Made by a program: the position numbers and the translations under genes | Notes under the pieces: model-generated | Databases searched by the model: none | What the model was told of the DNA's origin: nothing | What the model saw: only the letters and a program-made list of their open reading frames with translations | Part shown: piece after piece, positions 10,631-23,100 of the stretch | How the letters are laid out: each line of letters opens with the position of its first letter | Position numbering within the stretch: position 1 is the first letter of the stretch | From: Fusarium oxysporum f. sp. lycopersici 4287 | Taxonomy: Eukaryota > Ascomycota > Sordariomycetes > Hypocreales > Nectriaceae | Assembly: GCF_000149955.1 (NCBI RefSeq) | Contig: NC_030989.1 | Coordinates: 2,985,839-3,049,838 of the forward strand | Direction: 5' to 3' | Length of the DNA: 64,000 bases

Positions 10631-11685
10631 ACAATGGTATAGAGGATGAACTTGGAGCAAAATGCGGTTCGAAGTTATCAGCATCACAGAACTAGTTACT
10701 AAAGCACTGATGTCATATGGGCATATATATACTTCCAGTCGCAAGTCTCAACTGCAAATAACATATCTAGCTCACTATTTAGGCATGATATTAAAATATA
10801 TGACCAATTACTACAGCAAACATGTTGATACAGAACCCTAGAATATGACTCTATTGCCTCCCTTCAGGGAGTACAGGAGGCTCCAATTCATCGGCCAAGA
10901 CAATCTAACTCAACAACACAGATACCAAGGGTTCTGCGAGACAAAAACAAGTCAAGAAAGCTTTTTAAGTAAATCATATATTATAAAAAAGAATATTATG
11001 TCTTTATTACCTATATTAGCAGCCTACAGCATAACCTTATAGGCAGTAATCGACTACATAGTTGCAGAGCTTTGTCGTTGATCATCATCGGCCGAATGAT
11101 GTAGTCTTCGACTGTGTTCTGAACAGGAAAGGGGAAACCAGATCTGAAACGTCGATTTTAAGTGACGACAATATGCCCGAACACCAAGCGTTACATCAAT
11201 TTAAGATAATATAAGAGCGCTGTAGGGTTCCCTACACTGCACTGATATGAAAGTTCGCTGCAAGCATTTTGAAGGTAATCACACAAGATACCATCGTCTT
11301 GTTTAATTCTTCGAGTGTTTAATTTAACGCCTGAGATCGGAGATTGATTATTATCTGTAATTGTATCTGGCTGGGTTATTATTTCTAGATGGTATAGGAT
11401 ACAGCATGCTTAGCAAATAATATTTATTTACAGTACCTAAAAGACTGTCTAGATGTATGGCGTTATAGCTAATTCGATAGTGATAGATAGCCTGGGTACA
11501 TATTGAAATGAAATGGACGTTGATCTATATGTTCGGATATTTTTGACCCTCCCGGTTCTTACCGGCTAATAACCCGAAGCGTTCATCATAATTCATCATA
11601 CTATGGTAATAAATATGACAGATAAAGCTATGAGTTATAATTCTATTTCATCATATAAATATCACCATTATTGAAATGTTATACA
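10631..11685. other. AT-leaning intergenic stretch
   Basis: About 1.05 kb between convergent 3' ends (exporter and invertase). A/T-rich with short homopolymers; possibly old degraded repeat sequence. No coding region found. Confidence 0.4.
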
Positions 11686-13374
11686 CTATGATGAACTGGA
11701 TGTTTTGTTTCCCGCCACAAGGCCATCATCATTCTCCATCTCTTTCCAAGCACTCTCCAAAGCATGAACCTTGACACTAACCTCAACATCCTCCGGCAAG
11801 TCAGTCGCGCTGAATATCATGAGTGTCAACGGCTCTGTGGAGAAGAAAGTGTTGGTAACACTATCAACACCATCATTAAGGAAAGCCTCATAAATCGACC
11901 TATCAATAACACCACTAAGACTCCACGTGCCATTCTCAGTAGCGAGACTGCCAAGGGAGGTCTTATCAGCGTAGAAGATGTTATCAAATCCCTTAACACC
12001 ACCGCGATCGAGGAAGAACACGGGATCGCCGCCGAGGTAGTAACCGCTCTTGATGGCTTCGTTGGTGATGGGGTTTGAGAATGTCCAGTTCATGGAAGAG
12101 GTTGAGGGGATTCCACCGTCGGGAATGCCAGTGACGTTGACTTCCCAGTAGATAGCGTTGGACTCAACATCGGAGTAGTCAACGATGAGTGTTCCGTTGC
12201 CAAAGCTGCTGTTAGAGGCAAGCTCACGACCCAACACTGGGCTTAGATCATAAGGCTTGGAAACAAGCTTCCAGCCAACGCGCTTGGCCTTGGTGAGGTA
12301 GTTCTCACGAGGTAAACTCATGGCACTTCTCCAGCCTTCATCGCCAGTAGGGACAACGCTGGTGTACTGCCAATTGGATGCCCAAGCAATAGAAACAGGC
12401 AGCTCGTCTTCTGAAAGACCATAAAACCACTGTCCAGCGTAATTGTCCTTGCCAAAGTCCGCAATTCGTGCAGCAGCGTCAACAGCCTCAAAATGAGTAC
12501 CGTTGAAAGTACCAGGGAAATACTCAGTAATAGAGCCTCCCAACGGCGCACCAGGGTTGATGCTAATGGCCATAAGCCACATATCATCTTGCTTCTTACC
12601 GTCCTCATCCACGTAAGGCATGGGGATCATGTTGGGGCACTCGTACTGCAGTCCGAGAAGGCCGTGGTGGGAGAAGTTGCTGGTAGGTGTCCAGTCTTTG
12701 AGGTTGTCAGACTCAAAGATGCCGATCTTGAAGTCTTGAGGGTAGGCAACTACCATGATCCATGAGTCATCGTAGCGAATGACTTTAGGATCGCGGAACT
12801 GAGTAGATGTGCTGTTGATGACGGGGTTGTTGGCATATGGAGTAAAAGTGTAGCCTCCATCTCGCGAATAGGCGATTGCCTGATCCTGAACGGTAGGCGA
12901 CGACAGAGTCTGTTTATCGTTAGCGGTGATATTAACCGACTACTGTTGGCAACTTACGTAAATCGCAACGACACCATTGTCCTGGTCAGGGAAGAATCCG
13001 GAAGTGTTGTTGACATCAACAACAGCGCTTCCAGAAAAGACATAAGTGTCTTTCTCTGGGGGGAAAAGCGCAATAGGCTGATTCACCCAGTGGTACAGGT
13101 CCTTTGAAGTTGCATGGCCCCAATGCTGGTTACCCGCGACTACATCAGTGGGATTATACTGATAGTACAAATGCCAAAGACCATCAGCATCGCGGAACAT
13201 GCCATTGGGGTCATTCATGAAATGTTGGGGAGGCGAAAAGTGAATTTGAGGACGGTATGTGCCATTGTAATCGCCTGTAATAGGTGTTCCTGTTGGTACG
13301 GAAAGAGTAGTGGAAGACTGGGCGGCACTGAGCCGGATGAGACCAGCGACGGTCGAGAACAAAAGACCTCTCAT
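11686..13374 (-). CDS. Secreted GH32 invertase/fructosidase
   Basis: Predicted 546-residue glycoside hydrolase family 32 enzyme that hydrolyses sucrose or fructans outside the cell. Exons 13374-12958 and 12909-11686 are separated by a 48-bp GTAAGTTGCC...AAACAG intron. ATG 13374 is chosen because it directly precedes a clear signal peptide ([18 protein letters not shown]). Catalytic motifs are FMNDPNG (nucleophile Asp55), FRDPKV (transition-state Asp) and YECPNM (acid/base Glu). Several NxS/T sites fit a secreted glycoprotein. The C-terminal half is the usual beta-sandwich. It has no obvious link to the flanking metabolite genes. Confidence 0.93.
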
Positions 13375-14167
13375 GATGATCAAGATGCAGAACTGTATCT
13401 TGCTGAGCAATTCAACTTTTCGAGGATTATATGACGCTTATATACTTAAACTCCCTCATCAGCCCATACCGTCTCAACGACATCGGCACCGATCCAGCGG
13501 TTAGCGTTTTTCTTCCCCGCGTTCATCTCCAGGCAAGAAACACGCCAATCTGGAGAAGAGGTGATGTCAGAGCCATAGGTTAATCTGCTGGTTGTGGGGA
13601 AGACATGGGAAATGGACCGACTTGGCGAGGTAGTGTCGGACCGATATTCATCGTCATCGAATGGAAGACGAGGTTCAAGTTATGAGTGTAGATCTTGTCT
13701 TGAATGGTGTTGCGGTTGGAGTTTGCTACCCCACATCAACGGCCCGACAGTTGAGATGATAGAAGTTTATCGTGGGAGTCGGATCATGGGGAAAGTTTAA
13801 GTGAGGTGAGACATTCCGAGATGAAGCGATTTATCACTGGTAGTTGAGATATCGTGCAATAGAGTGAATATGAACATGTATTTATTGTAATGGCTTGATC
13901 GATTGGGCATTTTTGGAGGATGGACGGGGTGAGAGAGGCATTAAGATGCAGGGTAGTTGGTGGGGTTGACTGCAGGGTTGGTGATGACAGTAACATTGCA
14001 CCGGATACTCGGAAAGAAAAATATGCTCACATGATGAGAAAAGAACAGTATTGTAATAAAAAAAAAGAAAAGAGAGAGAAAAAGTACATGCAAGAAATAT
14101 CCACAAACTCCAGGCACCTCTATCCTACCTCGTACCCCGGCCGTATTGCTCCTAACGACAACATCCT
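13375..14167. other. Intergenic between invertase and PKS-NRPS
   Basis: Invertase promoter on the right side of that gene and the 3' end of the megasynthase. No gene supported; one purine-rich tract at about 14045-14090. Confidence 0.45.
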
Positions 14168-17100
14168 TCATCTGCTCATCACAGCAGTATCGCCCTTGTC
14201 ATCGCTAAACTCCACCTCCAGCGCCGTCAAAAATTGCTTCAATCCCTGCTTCTTCGCTTGACCAAACCATTGGAGCACCTTTGCAGTGGGAAGCTCCTTC
14301 AACTCTGGCAATTGCTCGCAGAGGTTCGCAAATTCACCCATGCTCAATGTCTTTGTGCCCGCGTGCTCGATGATTTGTACTCCGTCTTGTGATTGATCAG
14401 AAGGCTGGAGAACCGTGTCGACGATGCAATTGGAGATCTGATCAATTGGCGCGAAATGGCCTGTACCGTTCAGACCCGTGGGATCGGGGCGCAGAGAAAT
14501 GGCTTTCGCGAGACGAAGAAGCTCATCTGACGTGATGGTATCCTCATCACCAGTCTGCCCATCTCCCAATGTTGGTGCTGGGCGGTGAATAAACACAGGC
14601 AATCCAGCTCGCTTCGCAGCATCACGCAACAATCCTTCAGCAGCCCACTTTGACGCGACGTATCCATTGCTGCCATCGACAGGTGGATGTCCATCTCCAT
14701 ACCGTTTGACAGCTCCACTGGACAACACGTGAACTGGAAGACGGTGGGGAAGCGCGAGACGAACGAGTTCCGCGACGCTGGTAACGTTGACGGCGCGAAG
14801 GGAACGGTAATCATCCCAGAAAGAACGATTGGCACCGCAGTGGATGATCACGTCGACACTGTTGCTGAGACGCGTGAAATCAGCGTCGGATAGACCCAGG
14901 TTGGGTTGGCTGAGATCTCCACGCCACAGAGTTACTTTGTCGCTGGGATCCGTGATTGACGCGTCGCGGATAAGACAGTGTATCTCAGACACTTGAGGAG
15001 ACTCGGCAAGATGGAACATCAAATTTCGCCCCAAGAACCCAGTCGCGCCAGTGACAAGAACGTGTAGAGAACCATCCGCCTTCTGCGACGCGACCTGCGG
15101 TAAGCTCAACCATTCATCGGGAATCTTGGTCTCCCTCTCCCAATCGATATCACCACCACTGACCTCATCATTCACCAGTGCTGCCATCTCACGAAGCTTA
15201 CTAGCAGCCATGAGGTTCAAAAGCCTAAGCGACACGTTGAACTCCTTCCTGATCATGCCCTGAAGTTTGATCAGTAGCAGCGAGCTTCCGCCGACGTGGA
15301 AGAAGTCGGTGTCTGCTGTGATGGCAGCAGAGGCACTCGCTGGGACCAGAGTCCTCCACATCTTTGCGATCTTTTTCTGTGTCTCCGACTCAAGACTGCC
15401 TTCTTCAACAGCTGCGTCATTGGCCGTAGCGGGAGTGAAGGCGGGGAGAGGAAGGGCTGCGATCGCGTTGCGATCAGGCTTCTGATGCGCTGTCAATGGG
15501 AAGCGATCAATTGGCATCATCAAAGCTGGGAGCATGTAATGAGGCAGAGGGAGTTTGGAGATGATCTTGCGCAAGAAGGACTCTACTTCAGGACGACGAA
15601 GACTCTTGTCAGCGACAACGATATGGGCGACAAGGAAGCCGTCATCATCATGGTCCTCATGTCGATCCTCAGGGTATCGTAGAGTCACAACAGCATCTGA
15701 CAGAACGCCATGAGCTGCGCTCAAGATAGCGCTCTCAACGTCGCCCAACTCAATCCGATAGCCGCGCAGCTTGACCTGGGTACCGCCCTCAATACGACCC
15801 AAGATATCGACCATACCGTTAGCACGAAGTTTGCCCCGGTCTCCAGTACGATACATGATCTTCCACTGCTTTGACGAAGTCCACGGATCTGGCATGAACT
15901 TCTCTTTGGTAAGATCCGGACGTCCAAGATAGCCATCTGCTACACCAGCGCCGCCTACCACAATCTCACCAGGATAACCACGTGGAACGAGCTTCATGTT
16001 CTCGTCGACAATGTACGTAGAGTAATTGGCACAAGGGAAGCCAACATCAGTGACGTATCGCATCTGCGCTTTTTCGCCCTCAGCATAGTCATTGAAGTCA
16101 AGTTCAATCCTGTTGGTAACAGTTGTCTCAGTCGGACCACAGTGATTGAAGACTCTGAGATGAGGAAGTTCAAGACCAGCAAACGCGCGAACAAGCCCAG
16201 TTGACAGAGGCCCACCCGACGAGGAAGCATTCTCCCAAACTGTGCAATTGAGAAGAGGGTCTCGAGCAAAGCGATGCCAGATGCTATACTCCGACGGCGT
16301 GCACATCGTATACGTAATGTTGTGTCGGGCGATCATATCGACTGTACCAAGAGGGTCGCCCCGCTTCGAGCTAGGAACGACGAAGACACAACCGCCGTTA
16401 CAGAGCGCAAGCATGGTCTGATCAATTGAGAGATCAAAGCTGAAAGCGCTCTGTTGAAGGACTCGGGCAGCGTAGCTAGGTTTATCCTGTTCTTGGACAA
16501 TGGCGTGCGGTTCAACGAGCGCTTTGAGACTTCGATTCGTGTGGATGACGGCCTTCGGAATGCCTGTTGAGCCGCTTGTGCAGAGGATCATAGCCCTCTG
16601 GTCAGGTTGAGCTCGGATAGATACTTCAGGTGTAGAAGATCCAGCGACGGGAACGTGGATCATCTGGGCGGATTGAGTTCCCAATTGATCAAAGTTGTCG
16701 GCTGTAGAGTTGTCAACGAGAACTGCTTGGGGTTGAGCAACCTGCACATTGGCTGCTAATCGAGGCATCCCGATGGGAGGATACAAGGGCACGTAGGTCA
16801 TGCCCAGCTTGAGAATCGCGAGCATGGAACAGATCCAATCGACACCAGTTTCTTGGAAGACACCGATGAAGTCATTCTCGCTCAAACCAGCTGAGATCAA
16901 AGAAGAGGCGATCTCATCGATACGACGGCCCATTTGCTCATAGGACAATTGACTCGTTTCATCGTCAAGTGCCGGCGCAGACGGGTTTTCGTGGATCATT
17001 TCTTCAATGCGGTGCGAGAGCGTGTCGGCGTTAGGCCAAGCATCAATCGTAGGACCCAGAGAAATAGACAAGTCATCTTCATTCCATGGTGGAAGCGACT

Positions 17101-20100
17101 TCAATGCCATCTTCGAGCCAGCCTCATCCGCCGTAACCTTTCTCAAAAGATTGGTATACGCCCTGATAAGCATCTCAGCATGCTCCCCATCATACAACGT
17201 CGATTGGACCTCAACACCGACTCGAACACTCCCGCCATTCTGTTCATCAGAGTCATCAAGGATATAAAATGCAATATCACTACCTTGGCGCTCTGCTCGA
17301 CCGGTGCCCATCTCAGCCCTGCAGTCGCCAAGTCTGAACCACTCCTTGTGCGAAACGCGGTAGTCAATCAGCACTTGCGCGACGGGTACTGCATCGCCGT
17401 GGCGGGTGATGCAGAGTTCTTTGAGCAGAACATCGAGGGGAAGAACGGAGTGCTCGAGGGCCTTGTAAGTCTTTGTGCGAGCGGCTTTGACGGCATCTGA
17501 GAAGGAGAGTTTGTTGTAGTCCGTGCGATCGAAGCGGAGGAAGAGGGTATTGACGAAAAGGCCGATCGTATCCATGAAATCCTTATCGAGTCTGTTGGTA
17601 TCATCCATGGCGACGAACAAGCGATCAATGGAGTCGGGCATCAGACCGAAGAGCAGAGTCTGAAGGGCTGCGACGTAGACGTGAAATGAAGTTGAGTGAT
17701 TGGCCTTGGCAAGCTTCCTGATGCGCGCTGCTTCCGAAGGCTCAAGAGTGATCTCCGCGTTGTAACAACTGTAGTTCTCGAGTAACTTCCTGTGGCTGAC
17801 CTTTGCAAAAGGTAGAAGAGGAAGTGGCTCGGGCTCGGGCATGATGAGCTTGCGATAGTACTCAATCGCCTTCCTCCACTCGAATGGCTTCGACAGGTTC
17901 TGCTGACGTTGCTTGGCAATATAAGCTCGGTACTGCTTCGCATCGGGCAAAGTAGGAATCGATCCATTGGCGTTGTAGGCTTTTGCCAGGTCGCGCCAGA
18001 AGATCTCGAGACTGTAACCATCAAAGACGATGTGATGGAATGCTAACACGAGCCAGTGCTCAGTATCGGACTGGGAAAGAAGTGAGAGTTTGATGGTTTC
18101 CCAGTCGCCGAGGTTCCAAGGGTGAGAGTGAAGCCATTCCATCTCTTGCTCAACATCGGCTTTGCTAGTGATGTGTCGCGATGTGAGGTGGACCGTTGGC
18201 TTGGAGAGAACGCCTTGCATGGGCGTCTCCAGGGACTTGCCTCCAAACTGTGATACTGGTCAGCTTCGTTCTCATAACAGAGTACATCAATTGCTCCGGC
18301 GAAAAGATCGGAGTAGTCACTTACAAAGAATCTCGTTCGTAAGATCTCATGCCTCTTCGCAACACCTTCCAACGCTCTCTCCAACTTTCCAACATCAACC
18401 CTACCCTTCAAATGCGCCGAAATCGTAACATTAAACGTAGTCTTATCCTCCAACGCCGTAGTAAGGAACCAAAATCGACTTTGAACAAGGGACATCTCAT
18501 CGACAATCTCACTGGAACTCTTCACAATCTCCTCCCGCCTCTTCGCCGCCGCTTCTTCATGCTCATGGCGCTTTCTGGCTGCCTCGTCTTCGAGCTCTCG
18601 CTTATGCCTGTCATCCGATCCATTGTTATTCTTCATGTCGCTCAGAGATGGGGGGATGCTTGCCGTGTCAGCTCCCGCTGTGCTCTTTGCAGTTGTGGAA
18701 ACATCTGTCGCTGAGCTTTGTGAGACAGCGTCAGAGTCGCCAGTCACAATGTCTGAGCTGGAGCTTGAGGTTGAAGTCTCGGGAAGCTTCTTGTCACTGA
18801 GCGGCTGTCCAGCATTGCTTGCCTCGTCATCATCGCGGTCGAGGTCGAGAAGAGCCTTGGGAATTCTCTCCAGCGCATCGCTTGCGAGATCAAGAATTGA
18901 GTTACCACCAAGAATCTTCAGAACAGGCATATCGGTGTCGAGTTCCTTCAAGAACCACGATCGCACGTCCACAGCGACAAGCGAATCAACACCTTGGTCC
19001 ACCAATGCCAGCGACTCGGGAACGTCAGTCTCTGCAGGAATGCGCAGCATCTTCTTGAGCTTCAAAGTGAAAGCATCAGTGATGACCCTTAGCGCTTGGT
19101 CTTTGCTCGTTACACGCTTCAATTGGCGACTAAGCGACACAGCAGCTGCGTTACCTGACGCATCAGCATCTGCATCGCCGTCAACTCGCTCAATCAACAT
19201 GTTACTGAACTTGGAGTCATGAATGAAGAATGACTTGTGCTCATCATCCGAGAACTGAGGCATGATACCCTGCGAGATCTCACCGCCCTCAATATCCTCA
19301 ACAGGACCGAAGCGCTGGCCAGCGAGAATCGCCTCGGCAATGAGTTGATGAAGACCTTGAGCCGAGGTATTGGCGATACCAATGTCCTTGAAAAAGCTCG
19401 CGTCATAGATCTTCTGTCGCTCAATGTAACCGAGACCGATGAGGGCACTGATGTTGATGATGGACGCAGCGAGGCCACGCTTGCGGCGGTTGTTGACGAG
19501 GGAGGCCATGAACATGTTGGCAGCGGCGTAATTGGCTTGACCTCGAGATCCGACAATACTAGCTGCTGAGCTGAACATGAGGAAGAAGTCGAGCTTAGTA
19601 TCCGCGAAAAGTTCATCGAGGTAGATGCTACCATTGACCTTTGGTGCGAGGACCTTGTTCAGATTTGCAGCATCCATGTCCTTGAAGAGAACATCTTGCA
19701 AAAGCATAGCACCATTGGCAACGCCTGCGATTGGTGGCAGCGTGCGGGTGATGGCCTGGTAGCACAGATGAAGAGACTCTTTGCTAGTGATGTCAAGCTT
19801 GCGCGGGACGACAGTGACACCAGCTTGTTCCATGTTATCAATGAATCGCTGATCGACCTTAGGATAACGACTAGTCAGCACGACATATCGTGCTCCATGA
19901 GCGGCCATCCATTCACAGCACGATTGACCCATCTCGCCTGAGAGACCGACGAGAAGGTAGGTCTTGTCGGATCGGAAGATGTCGGTGTGATGGTCGAGCG
20001 GATGAACGCGCACTGGTACTGATGGAGCAGTCCAGTCGAGGAGGTGCAGCGACTGGCCAGTTGGTGCAGAGAAACCCTCGATGTGGTTGAGCGGGATAGT

Positions 20101-23100
20101 TTCACGATCGCGAGCTTCAATGACCATGCTGCTCGCCTTACTCCAAGCAGCTTGGAGTGCAGCCTTCGCATCCCCTAGATCACCTGTGCGAACCTCGACG
20201 CGATTTCGGATCAGCGACTTCTCCGTGCGAGCGTACCATGGAAGGCACTCGGTCATGGCAGACGCGACAATTGAAGAAGGACTTTTGGGCGCTGAGAAGT
20301 CGACCAGAAGCGAGGAGCTGGTCAAAGGAGGGAGAACCTTTCTGATAGCGCGGGATGACATCTCCTGCGCCAACCACGTGGTCTTGCCAGGGAGATACTG
20401 AGGCTGCTGACCTTCAATCAGACAGCCTGTGAAGCTGACGCGCCATGATGGTGCGGGATGCGACTCGAACAAGTTCATGATTGCAGTGCGCACTAAAGGA
20501 TCAGCCTCGTGAATGACGATGTGACTGCCCTTCTGTTGGGGTACCAATGCCGCAATCTGAGCAGCGACGATGTGCGCCGCGGTCGACAACAGAGCCATTG
20601 AAGACAGCTCCTCCGAAGCACCAGCTGGAAGAGCGACCGTGAGGTCCTGGGGGGTTGTCGCTGGTGTCTCAGCAGAAGGTGTCAAGGCGAGAACCCGTTT
20701 ACCATCAGCATCGCCAACGCAAAGACGGAGGTAACCCAAGGTGCCAATCCTCAAAGCCTGGAGAAGTGACTTTCGGATGCGAACCTGGTAGCTTGGGACA
20801 GCAGCATCAGTCTCAGGCTGAACACGCAGAGGCGAGATCTGCCCGATGACCGGAGCTGCCACTGGCGCATTGGCACTGGCATTGAGACTGAATGAAGTCT
20901 TGGGTGATTGAGGATCAACATCCTCATGTATGATACGACGGATTGAGTTGAAGCGATGGTTCAGTTCCTTGTTGACGTTCAATCGCGACATGTAAGTCTT
21001 CTTCTCAACGACTCGCACCTCAGACTCTTGAGTCCATTGAAGTTTGTCGTTCAGATCAGCGCCATTGGCAATCTCTTCGCGCTTCCACTTGTCAAGAAGT
21101 TCAATACGTCTAAGAGCACTTGCGACGAAAGACGGTACCCAAGACCCATCCCCAACGGTCGCACTATCGAGATCAACCGTCTGAAGAGTGATACTGGGGT
21201 ACTCTTGACGAATTGATCGCGCAAGACCGACGACCATGTTGTTGTAGGGTTGCTCTGATGCTGCGCCCTTGGTGGCCCAGAGAATGTTACGGCCACGAGC
21301 CCATAAGGTCTTGAGACCGTCGAGCTTGGGGTCTGTGACGGTGCGGAGAACGGGTTCATCGAGTTCGGTCAGGCAGAGAACAGAAGAGCCTTCGGGGAAC
21401 TGATCTTCGGTGATGTCGTTGAGGGCTTCAATTGACCTGAAGTGGCTTGTGGTCTGATAAAATGGCGCGACAAGAGACTTAGTCTTCTCAACAAGATCCA
21501 TCATACCAAGAGACTTTCCGCCGACAACTACCAAGCTCTGCTGCTTCTCAGGGACAACAGTGAGCGGCTCCCTCAAAAGATCAACCTTCTCATCTCTCGC
21601 CATTGAGACCCAGAGGCACATAGGCTGCGTCTGATTATGGCCAACGGTATGTGTGTCAACGCCGGTGAAGCCCGTCCTCTTGAGAGCATCATCCCACTGC
21701 TCAAGCGTCAACATGGGACCCCAAGGGCGACCATACTCAGCGCCAGACCACCAAGCAGCGAAACCACCCATACCAATACCCAATCGCACGGCGTCGTTGT
21801 TGATGTTCTCGAAGCCGATGAGACGACCGCCGGGCTTCAAAAGACGACGGATGTTGCGGAGAGCACCCTCGACGTCGCCGGTTGCGTGCAGGGCCATTCC
21901 CGCCATCACGACGTGGTAAGATGACTCGGTAAAGCCTTGCTCTTCGATACTGTTGTTCATATCGAGAGCCTTGAAGTTAATGCGACCGGAGTAGTCCTTG
22001 AACTTCTCTTCTGCTTTGTCAAAGAAGGCAGTAGAGATGTCTGTGAAGGTGTACACCGAGAAGGCACCATCAATAGCGGGCAAAGCGTGGGATGTCGCAC
22101 CACCAGTTCCGGCACCAACTTCAAGAACGCGCATCTGAGGGTAGATGTGGGCAAGTTGGCGCATCATGTTGTACATCTTCTGATCACTCGCCTCGTAGCG
22201 AAGAGTTTCCTCGTAGTAACGATTGAGCATATTATCCTTGGTAAGATACTCGTGCACGTTGCCTTCGTTCGCAGGAACGACTTCAAGAAGAGCTTTAGCA
22301 GCGGCGTGGGTGAGTCTGAAGTCGTTCGAGTTGGCATACTCCGCCAGAAGACGATCGACCTCAGCTTGCGTGTCGTTCATCATCTCTGGAGTCAGGAAGT
22401 GATGTTCTCCGCGACTGACGAGACCAATAACGTGGTCACACCAAGTGAGAAGGCGCTTGAAGTGCTCTTGAGCTTCATCGCGAGCTTTTGAGCCAGCGGG
22501 GATAAGCTCAGCGAGACGTCGTACGTAGAACAGCGACAGTCTGTCAAGGTTGTCGGCTGAGCGAATCTCGGCATCAGCGACCTCTTGAGGGCGATTGACG
22601 CGCGACGCGAGAACACCATCAGGCTCAGAAGGACCGTAGACCCAGGTCGAGAAGAGAGGCGAGTCATTGGCAGCAGTAGCAGGAGTGAATGGCCTCATCC
22701 TGGCACCTTCTACAGCGATGTAGGCTTGTTGGCCATCAGGCGAAAGCATCTTCATATCGCCAACGGCCTCACCAAGTGAATCCGCATCCTCACCAAGCGT
22801 GGTACTCGCTTCCCAAGCCATGGTCGCGCCCCGAGCAGCTGACGCGAAATAAGGATTGACGTGAATGGCATCAATACCAACAAGCATCTGCAGGCACCAC
22901 AGACGACCATCGCCAGGCGCAGCCATGGCAGCGAGTACAGTCTGGACACCAGAGTCCATGAGGCCAGGATGAGCAAGAGCGACTTGGTCTTCCCACTCAG
23001 GACCAGATTGATCCACAATCTTTCCGATCGCAAAGTCGGACTTTCGCTCAATCTCGACAATGCCCTTGAACGGAGGAGAGTATTGGTAACCGTGCTTGGC

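Noticed and set aside
14168..18247. A separate NRPS gene downstream of the PKS
   Set aside because: A 77-bp intron (18248-18324) joins both frames within the condensation domain, so they are one gene.
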